A stretch of 64,000 nucleotides of DNA from Lineus longissimus (taxonomy: Eukaryota; Nemertea; Pilidiophora; Heteronemertea; Lineidae): NCBI RefSeq assembly GCF_910592395.1, contig NC_088319.1:7874001-7938000 (forward strand). The letters run 5' to 3'. Under the pieces are notes generated by a model. That model saw only the letters and a program-made list of their open reading frames with translations, did not search any database and was not told the DNA's origin. The position numbers were made by a program, and so were the translations under genes. Shown here one piece after another: positions 20,906-29,842 of the stretch (position 1 is its first letter; each line of letters opens with the position of its first letter).

Positions 20906-22544
20906 TCAATGGTGTTGGGGGTCATCTCAGGACCATGCTTTCCAGGATTTGAAAGCATGTTTGTCTTCTACAACGGTACTCGGAATGTACGACCCAAGCC
21001 GGGACACTGTTGTTTCTGCCGATTCATCCTCTTTCGGGTTTGGTGCCGTGATAAAACAGAAGCAGGAGGACGATATGTGGAAGCCTATTGCATATGCGTC
21101 GCGATCATTATCGGACACTGAGAAAAGGTATGCGCAGGTGGAAAAGGAAGCATTGGCGTCAGCCTGGGCCTGCGACCGATTCCAAGTGTATCTTCTGGGT
21201 AAGCGCTTTACCCTAGAAACGGACCATAAACCGCTTGTTGCGCTACTAGGTTCGAAGAGTGTCGATGAACTGCCTGCGAGAGTTCAACGTTTTAAACTGC
21301 GTATGATGCGTTTCTCATATGACATCGTACATGTTCCGGGGAAAGAACTTTATACTGCAGATACGTTGTCCAGGGCACCTATATCTTCGCCATTGTCTAC
21401 TGTCGAGGAAGGATTTGCGCAGGATGTAAAAGCGTATGTTGACATGGTTGTTGAACACTTACCTGCGACGGAGAAAAGGCTCGAGGAAATCCGTCAAAAA
21501 CAGGAAGAAGACGAAGTTTGCCGTCAGGTTGTCAAGTATTGTCAAGATGGATGGCCGGACAGACCATTTGTTAAAGGGGCAATACTGCCATATTACCAGG
21601 TTGCCGGTGAACTGACTGTTATGGATGGACTATTGATGAAGGGAACCAGAATAGTCATTCCTACATGTATGCGCTTAGAACTGTTGGACAAAATCCATGA
21701 GGGCCACCAAGGTATCACTAAGTGCAGAAGGCGAGCCCAAGAATCAATTTGGTGGCCGGGACTCAGTTCACAAATAGAGTCACTAGTCCAGAACTGTAAC
21801 ATTTGTGCTCGAGAGCGGGTAGTTAGGCATGAACCAAATATTACCACCGAATTCCCTAAGAGACCATGGCAGGTTGTTGGCACTGACTTTTTCGAGTTTA
21901 AAAAGCGCCATTATCTAGTAGTGGTGGACTATTTTTCTCGCTATATCGAAATTGCTAAGCTGACCGAGCTCTCGTCGGGGGCTACTATCAATCATCTTAA
22001 ATCGATCTTTGCTAGACATGGTGTGCCAGAACGGGTACGTTCTGACAATGGCCCTCAGTATTCAGCGCAGGACTTCGCAGACTTTGCCGATGTGTACACA
22101 TTTCAACATGTTACAAGTTCCCCGCTTTACCCGCAAGGGAACGCAGAAGTTGAACGTGCTGTAAAAACTGTTAAAGGACTAGTGAAGAAAGGCAAGGATC
22201 CATATTTAGCTTTGCTGACTTACAGAGCTACACCACTGTACCATGGGTACAGTCCCGCCGAACTTTTGTTTGGGAGACGTCTTCGTACGAACTTACCGCA
22301 ACATCCAAATATGCTGGCCCCAGCATGGCCAGATCTAAACAATCTTGTACAAACAGAACAGGATTATCGCATGAAAATGGCAAAAAACGCAGACAGGCGT
22401 GATGGTGTACAGGTGTTGTCAGATCTTTGCGAAGGAGAGAAAGTTTGGGTGTGCGATAAAAACATTCCCGCCATAATCACGGGAAATGCTGAAACACCGC
22501 GGTCGTATACTCTGGAGACTGAATCTCCAGGACAATCCAGCTGA
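20906..22544 (+). CDS. RNase H-integrase of the Mag-type element (frame-shifted from the RT)
   Basis: Continuing in the +1 frame from about 20906, the frame encodes the RT connection (HAFQDLKACLSS), RNase H-like VSADSSSFGFGAVIKQ with EKEALA and TDHKPL, then the H2C2 module (IHEGHQG...CNIC). The integrase core has all three acidic residues visible: GTDFFEF, RSDNGPQYS and GNAEVERAVKTVK. It stops early at 22542-22544 within the tail. The frame break at about 20897-20910 (AAGAAGGAATCAATGG) looks like a single inserted base; a programmed shift inside pol is less likely. Confidence 0.88.
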
Positions 22545-22767
22545 TGAATCAGTGCAGGAGAACATTTTGCCTCCCCCAGAGAGACAGAGTATTGTGTGGC
22601 CAAACGCTGGACAATCTTCTGAGAATGGCCAGAATAATGTTCAATCAGATCAAAGTGTCTCTAGCACGACTGTGAATAATTCTCCAGGACGTTCTGCTAG
22701 TTGTTCTGATCAATATGTAACCAGGTCAGGCAGGGTTTCAAAATCTGTCATTAAACTAGATCTTTAG
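22520..22767 (+). CDS. Out-of-frame C-terminal tail of the Mag-type Pol
   Basis: A second frame, open from about 22486, carries a Ser/Asn-rich segment and ends VTRSGRVSKSVIKLDL, the usual close of Mag-type Pol. A one-base indel near 22515-22535 would explain the shift from the integrase frame. Confidence 0.6.
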
Positions 22768-23180
22768 GGTGTGAGAGTGACCGAGGGTTAATCTGAAATT
22801 TCAGTGACATTTCATAGAGAAATCTAAGTAATGATTTTCAAATAGTGCTTTTGTGGTATTCTCTCTATACTTGAGGATGTGATTTCATATTCGGATTAGT
22901 TGGAAGTTATCGAGTTAAAATGTTTATGTTTAGAGTTTCAATATCTTTCACATAAGTAGTGTTTACTCTCCAACGTATTTTGGACTTTCGTTTGTCTTAA
23001 GTATAGACAGGAGTCAGTAGTAGCCGAGTAGGATTTGAGATATATTTCCACAGCATTTTAGTTTTGACTTAGTTAAGCTAATTTTCTACGTGTTTGTATG
23101 TTTGTACACATAGTTTGCCTAGACCAGACTTGAGGTTGTGATGCATCCTGGGTTATTGGAAATTGGACTTTCAAAGGACT

Positions 23181-23356
23181 GAAAGGGGGATGTAGTGTAA
23201 TCTGAATAAATGGGTCATAGAGTTTGAGGTGCTGCCACCTCGTGATAGATTAGGGTACTGTACAAATTGGCTGTCATGTTCTAGAAATATACTTCAAGTG
23301 TTCAGAGTTTAAATCCATCGTTATCTTCTTTCGGAACGCCCATCGGCAACTGAACA
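23181..23356 (+). repeat. Polypurine tract and 3' LTR
   Basis: GAAAGGGGGA at 23181-23190 is the polypurine tract; the 3' LTR is 23191-23356. Between 22768 and 23180 there is only AT-rich untranslated sequence. Confidence 0.92.
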
Positions 23357-23459
23357 ATTTAAGCTGGATATTTACTGTTTTTGTCATTAGAAAGTCTGTT
23401 TCACTCAAGATATGCATTAAATTCATAAATCCCTCAGATTGGAACAAGATTTGCAATTG
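23357..23459 (+). repeat. 170-bp satellite monomer, part right of the LTR element
   Basis: The sequence starts ATTTAAGCTGGATATTTACTG, which continues the monomer cut at 18373, and runs on to GAACAAGATTTGCAATT. It marks the original end of the satellite array. Confidence 0.9.
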
Positions 23460-23655
23460 TGCCCAAGTCACAGTAATAGTCTTCGACTTCAGTAAGACAG
23501 CCGGACCAACCGTACATGTACCGATCAATCACAACGACCACAACACCAATTCCACATGCGACAACGGCGACATTTTATCTTGATTTTCGTTTTTTGCATC
23601 TCCTAGGTCTATTTTCATTGATTTGTGTCGAAATCGGTAGGGAGAATAACGGAGG

Positions 23656-26600
23656 ATGTCTAAGATGAGAACAGTGAGCTCAAGTGGACGTGTGCGTCGA
23701 CGTGCTCCTGTGAGTGTGATGAAGGTTTGTATTAATTTGTTCTTTTGCCATCATTTCATGCACAGCATCATGACATCAAATCAACACGAACACGTCATGA
23801 CGTGTGTGTTGTCGATCATCACGTTTATTTTATGTCCGCATCGTTTGGGGCTCTGGAGGACAAACTACTGGTTGTATTGCTTTGAAGTTTGGTTTTTATC
23901 AATCTTCACCTCAAAACCAAACAAGAATTTTTCATTTTAGTAACCATGGTAGCGAAATATTTTTTTTCTCGTATGCATAGAGTAGGCCTACATTGGATTT
24001 GGACATTTTTCGCTCTGCCTAATGATCAATTTCTTTGGTGGCAAATTTCAACTCCGTTCCGGCCCGTTTTGGTCCGTTTCGGTCCGTTCCTGCTTTCTTA
24101 CGAACCCCTCTGTACTGGACGGTTTAGGCTATTTCTTGACCAATCTGGATGAAATGTTCAGGTTATTGTTCTTTTGTGTCCATCTACTAAGTGTGCTAAG
24201 AATGAATGAGAAATATCCAGAAAGAAAATACGGCCTATCCAGGTGACCCCCAAAATGACAACTTGACTTCGCTGATGAATTTTTTCTATTTCTGCACCGA
24301 GAATACTGAACTTCAAAAATCCTGTTTGGTTTTGAGCTGAAGATCAATAAAAACGAAACGAATGGAAGTTTTAAGTGGTAACACAAATCACTGCTTCTGT
24401 GAAATGTACATATGTATTACTGTTGATAGGGCCCCGGGTAGGGCCCTCTGAGCTTTCTCGCAGTATACTGACAGGCGATGTTTAAGATTAGATTAGAAAC
24501 AAATACTTTTTATCATTGCAGCTCTATGAATGGTCTCAGTCTAAGGCAGCTTGTAGAGTGTCTGGCTGTCGGATGTATGGAAGGGTTCTCATGGACCTGG
24601 ATGGCCATCTAGCACGATGCCACAGCAGTGTGTCAAGGAGGCAACATGACCAGCTACCTGAATGCAGCCAAGGTGCTGCAACTGAAATGCTCTCCACAAG
24701 TATGAAGTGTAAGAATGTGGAGACATGTGAGGTGCGAGGCTGCCGGAGTAATGGCCTTATGAGAACACTGACACGACATTTGAAAGAGGTGCATTCAATG
24801 TCGAGGATAGAGTATGCTGCCTACAAGATTTTCATGACTTTACAGTAGGTATTTTCTTTCCATAAGCTTGATTAAAAGTTATGGTATGATATTGATAAAT
24901 GAACAGACTTTCAAAAAATGGCTTAAGATTGCAGAATCAGGCCTGTCTCTCCTTGATTGATGACTTTAGTTGATCATGTTGAACTTGGAGAACGATGATT
25001 TATTGCACTAGGCCAGTAGGCCTTATTGTTCAGAGGCATCGGGCATAACATTAGATTCATGTAGGCGATATTTGTATTCTGAAATCATCATGATAACTTT
25101 CCTGTGAGCAACCGTCGTGACCGTAGCAGCAGATAATTAGGTCTGCTCTCTTTCACTTCAGGATCAAACAATCCACCTACGGCTATGAGCACCAAAAGAG
25201 GAATACAAAGCAATTGGATCAGTGGGAAAGTAAGTGTTCTTAATTGAATGTAGAGTGCATTCACTGCTCCCTGGATAACTCGCAGAACTGTTGATGAGTT
25301 CGATGAACACATACTGATACTGATGATGTCGACATCTGTGTCACTGAGATTAAATGCAGCATAGGAACATCAAGATTGAGTAGTATAAACACCCTTACAA
25401 TTTAGATTTGGCTAAGGCCATTGTCATTCATACACAAACATCAATCTTAGACTACTACCTACAGCAAAAATAGAAGGGACTATTGTACAATTTACAAATA
25501 CCGATAATCATTCTACATATGGACGAGTAGGTTTGTTTATGGAAATTAGACGATGATGAAGACAATGCCATGCTGATCTTCCAAGAGTTGAAAGAGGACT
25601 TGTGAGAGAATAAGCACAGTGTTACCTGTGTACATGTACATGTGTGGGTAATGCTGGCCTTTTTTTTTAGTTGAACCAGGATTAAGCGGAATTTACCCGA
25701 TGCCAGTGGATCAGCAAGTGTCATCCATGAAGCCAATCAAGAGCATCCTTTCAGACACTGAGAAAGACTCCTCTAATGGTATGTATTATGTTTCTGTGTA
25801 TTAATGAGCCTTACTGCATTGTGCGCATCCTAGTGCATATCCCAAAATTTCCAGGAGCAAGAGAAGAAGTGACACTATGAAATGGAATAAAATCTAAATG
25901 GAATGATCTGGGAATAGAAGGCCAAGTCTTCTCGTTATAAATATTTTTGTGGCGTTTGGCCCTTTTGTACTTTACAATAGTAAACCTGGCTTATAACGGA
26001 TTCCCATAAACCGACTGTTTGCCTATAAGGAATTGATCTACCAAGTCCCGTTTTACTAACTGTATCGTTTCTGCCTCATTAATTCATCGTGTATTAAACG
26101 GATATCATTGGACAAAAAGTCCTGGTCACAGTGAATCCGATATATGCAGGGTTTACTGTATTTCCAGTGTTTCAAATTTCAAAGGGATCTAATTATGGGT
26201 AGCAAAAATCATTTTAGGACCATGTGAATGATGTGCAGACAGCTTGTTTACAGTGTCATTGAAATGAATGTTCTATAGAGTTTCCCCTTCAATCTTTTCA
26301 GAGACAGAGATAACTGTAAGGAACTGGTTGGATATAGCTCAAGAGAGCTACATCAGCGCCAACGTTACGAAGGAGGTTTGCCCGGTGTTTGGAGAGATTG
26401 GAGAGGAGTGCATATTTATGGTGAAAGTTGAGTCTAGATGGGGGGCACTCATGGACAAAACTGATACCAGGATTTTTAGGGGTCAAGGAGTAGGGAAGCA
26501 GGTGATTTGTTATACTTTGCACCTAAGAAAGAGATTTTGTGATGCAATTGAGAAACAGAGGTATGTAGATGAATTCAAGAACAGCACAGAAAATAACATT

Positions 26601-26756
26601 TTTATAATGTCCTTTGGATCCTCTGGCAAGCAGTTTACGTATCCATGTTCAGCATGTAGATATTTCCACAAAATGGATATGATCAGCATGTCGTATTCTT
26701 GGAGGGAGTTGGAAACCTCGAAGCTCTTGGATGCAATTCTCTTTTTTCATCAATGA
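23656..26756 (+). CDS. Five-exon zinc-finger gene carried by the giant element (340 aa)
   Basis: Exons: 23656-23724, 24522-24844, 25162-25229, 25671-25778, 26302-26756. All junctions are GT-AG with matching phases, totalling 341 codons including the stop; the donors GTAAGT (25230) and GTATGT (25779) and the T9AG acceptor (25670) are strong. The N-terminus is basic (SSSGRVRRRAP). Exon 2 encodes two C2H2-like units of C-x4-C...H-x4-H type (CRVSGCRMYG...H...CH and CEVRGCRSNG...H...VH). Exon 5 encodes a ~150-residue Cys-containing domain (GEECIFMVKVESRWG, GKQFTYPCSACRYF) that I do not recognise. Exon 2 read alone stops just past the donor, which could give a shorter protein. AATAAA follows at 27175. 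The fingers suggest DNA binding, perhaps to the element's ends; that is inference. Confidence 0.7.
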
Positions 26757-27174
26757 CTTGGATCAACAAAACACTCGAGACATCACAGCTATGAACTTGA
26801 AACTTGGTGCATATAACCCCCTATATCAGATAACCTCTGGTGCTGAATTTCGGTCCGATTTGATTCTCAACTTGGCCACCCGAATGTGGATATCTAAAAA
26901 GTGTGATATCTCGCTTATTAATGACTTGTTTTCGATAAGAACTTTTGTGGTTGGTACTCATAGCAAGGATACATCATATATCTTATTCAAAAAGATTTGA
27001 ATGACTGGTACATGATTGATTGAATGATTGATTGTTTGGTGCATTAACATGATTGATTGATTGTCTAGAAAGCAAATTTTACTATGTACATGTACACACA
27101 ATGTTTTTCCTATCCTAAATTTATTATGAGATGGGCTTTGCATTTTGATGGAACATATGTTGTTGGAACTTGCA

Positions 27175-27180
27175 AATAAA
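27175..27180 (+). terminator. Poly-A signal of the zinc-finger gene
   Basis: AATAAA lies ~420 bp after the stop codon at 26756, the first such signal on this strand downstream of the gene. Confidence 0.5.
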
Positions 27181-29763
27181 CATTTGGCAATATAAATAGT
27201 GTGTTTTTTATTCACTTTATGAAATGAGTGGTGCGCAATGTGTGGAGCTGAGCACCTCTATACACTGATTTTTGTTGGACATGGAGGAACCATCAAGAAT
27301 ACTTTGGCAGCATCACCTATTCATATCTATGGTCTCAGTTTGGGTTTGGTGGCCAACAGTAGTTACTGATGAACAAGTATTCAAAACAGGCCTTCCTTCT
27401 GTGCATGTACTTCCAAAAGAATGCAAGTTTGTCTGGATCCGTTTTAAAAGACATGGTCACATTACTGGCTTGCATCAAAACAGTGTTCCCATGCGAGGAT
27501 GTGATTTGTCTCCTTGAAGATCCCTCGTCGCTGGTTTATTAACTCTCTCAAGTGAGGTACCTCTGGCCAACCCACTAGCACGGTATATACTGGGTGACTT
27601 GGATTCCAACTTTTAATTTAAGAAAGCCAGCAATTCCCAATCTTTGGCACAAGGTCGTCATTGAATTGAGTGCAGTGTGTTTCGCTACGAAGTACATGGC
27701 GTACAGATGTAACCAACCAAAAACTTAAAGTGACGGGTGAATGATAGAATGAGAGAGAAAATTTAGCAGTACGAATTATGGCGAGCCATTAGCATGCCTT
27801 CCTTGCGTGGAGCTACTGAGAGCCTCCACATCGAATGCATGTGCCTCAGTTACGCCCATTTTTCAGACTTACTTGTGGTATCAGTGTTTGCCTGTTAGTG
27901 TTATCACAGTAAATGAACAATTGGCTGGCTTACATGTACATGTATTGGCCATTGTCTCTGTGGCATGATCTGTGGTTGTCAGTGTCAATTTTGTTCATTA
28001 AGAACAACCTATGAGCTTGGTTTCTATTGCGATCCCTGCCTGGTGGAAGGTAGTCATACATACCACACCGGACGCAGATGCACTGGTTTGATAGGGCAAT
28101 AATTGAGAAATTCGAATCCATCACAGCATTCAGACTGTCAACCTCTACAAGTATGAGACACAGACTCTTCCACTTCAGCGACAAGTCAGACGACTTGTTC
28201 GAGGCCCGTCTTAAGCAGTTTTAATCAGCTCAAAATGGGAATAAATATTCACTTTAGCAATATTAAACAAGGTTCCTCTACAGCAGGATCAAAAATCTTA
28301 AGTAAATCACAACATTAACGGCATTTTGTTCGGTCTTTCTTGCCACGTATATTTGTGTACATTATTCCTGTTATACATGTACACGCATGTGCAAAGGAAG
28401 CCAGCTCACGCAGAGATAAAATGCTTGAATATTAAGTCTGCTCTTGGAAAATTGACTGTTGGGTCTCAGTGCCACAGATCTCAAAGACGTCTCATGAACA
28501 TTTTTCCTTGTGTTGTCTCCATCATTTCCAACAAAACAGGGTCACATGTGCAGTAGCCATTGGTCCCGTACTGCTTGTTGGAACTGTGCCATAGATAAAT
28601 ACCATGAAGGCCTATAAATACCATTCAAGGCGCTAATCTAGAAAGAGAAAGCAAACTTTAGAGAATACAGTCATGATTGAATTCATAAAATTCTGTTGAA
28701 AAATGGTAACACAAGACTAAGAGGAGAAAGGTAAGCATAGGTATGCATAGCCTAAGGCCAAGTGACTGCATGCACAGCGCAAGGTACAGCTAGCACGTCT
28801 AAACCAAGCGATTTCAGTTTCACTTCACTTGCTCAAACTCGGTATGAAAAGCAACATTTTCGGGCCCTTTTAGATCTTATAATAGTCAAGTTCACACATG
28901 CCCATATAAGGCTTTATTTTGGCTAGCAAGCGCACGCGGTGGTCTAAAAATAGGCCCGAACAATGGGCCGAACAAAAGACATGATGACGTAGATAGCCAC
29001 AACAAACTTGGTGTGAACCTGTCTATGCACACACAAACAATGCAACAGAACAATGAATACTTACCATTGCTTTGGTTTGTTTTGGAGTCCATGGTGAAAA
29101 GAGTAAGTCAGCGAAAATCAAGAACTTTGACCGGCTTTATTTTAAAATGAATTTCAAGTTTTTCTGTTGTTTTGCAAAGACAAAGAAACGAAAACGAGGT
29201 CAGATTTGGCCCGTCAGATTGCCGCCTGGTACTGTCGTCACCTGGTCACAATCAGGGAGAAGTGTCTTCGGCAGTCGGGTACCTGGATGTGAGTGTGCAA
29301 GTCGCGTTTTCCTCATTGGGGAGGGGGATCGAGGGGAGGGGCAGTGATGATTCTCGGGAGCGCCCGGGGGGAGGGGCACCGTTCGTTCGTCGGGAAAGGA
29401 CCCAATCAGGGGACAGGGGGGCGCGCGCGGACGGCGGATCCTGTCCCAGGCAATTTCGGCTCTACGCACTTTTTCTGCCCCTCCCTGTTTATTTACCGGG
29501 GGCGAATTTATATGAATAAACCGAGGGAGAGATGGCACCATTTTCATGGAAAAAGGTTCCCGGCCTCGGCCTCCCTGCGCCCCGCTCGCTCCCCGCTCCG
29601 ACCCTGTAGACCCTCGGAGAAAACCAAGAAGACGTAAAGAATGAAAAGCTCTGAATCTCAGTTTGAAAAACAGATCCGAAAAGCCCCCTTCAGCAGCTCC
29701 GAGCATTCCCGACAATAAACGAAAGGATATTGTTGAGCGCCTCTACAGGAAGGAGTTGAAAAT
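27181..29763. other. Right part of the giant element, no supported gene
   Basis: Small coding-like pieces exist but do not assemble. A 43-codon frame runs from 27238 (GHGGTIKNTLAASPIHIYG). A plus-strand frame from 28079 to 28224 ends before an AATAAA at about 28239. A minus-strand first-exon candidate, 29092-29065 (MDSKTNQSNG), has a perfect GTAAGT. 29200-29640 is GC-rich with long overlapping ORFs in several frames, which is compositional. Confidence 0.4.
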
Positions 29764-29842
29764 ATAACAGTACCAATTGGACAGTTTTTGTCTATTTTGG
29801 CAACAGTAACATATGTACAGTTTTTTAGTGGAGTATACGTTG

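Larger units (their letters stand above)
18369..23361 (+). mobile_element. Mag-type Ty3/gypsy LTR retrotransposon with ATTTA target duplication
   Basis: The element proper is 18374-23356 (4,983 bp), flanked by ATTTA at 18369-18373 and 23357-23361. The satellite monomer resumes in register after it. Order: LTR, tRNA-Leu-type primer site, gag-protease-RT, RNase H-integrase, tail, purine tract, LTR. The LTRs differ at two of 166 positions, so the insertion is recent, yet the coding region has a one-base frame break within pol near 20897-20910 and another near 22515-22535. Lineage assignment rests on the Gag start, the zinc knuckle and the integrase pattern. Confidence 0.93.
8154..29842 (+). mobile_element. 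Giant 21.7-kb TIR transposon carrying two multi-exon genes
   Basis: The element interrupts a 342-bp unit at CATTTGG, which is duplicated exactly (8147-8153 and 29843-29849); intact units contain a single GCCATTTGGACAGCC. The ends are imperfect inverted repeats of ~80 bp (8154-8232 against 29764-29842): left CAGTGCATTCCCCACCAAAA, right inverse CAACGTATACTCCACTAAAA, with AAAACTGT, ACTGTT and GTACTGTT blocks aligned further in. Cargo: a KDZ-like gene (10947-15260), a zinc-finger gene (23656-26756), a tRNA-derived SINE, fold-backs, a 170-bp satellite and a nested Mag LTR retrotransposon of 4,983 bp. Without the retrotransposon the element is ~16.7 kb. A complete transposase catalytic domain was not found, so this copy may be deleted or use a divergent enzyme. 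Confidence 0.75.

Noticed and set aside
28079-28224. Short plus-strand frame (MHWFDRAIIEKFES...) before AATAAA, and an overlapping minus-strand frame with a GTATGT donor
   Set aside because: Both strands look equally plausible and neither connects to another exon; kept only as a note.
29200-29715. 171-aa minus-strand ORF and overlapping plus-strand ORFs
   Set aside because: GC-rich stretch open in several frames on both strands, no domain and no splice support.
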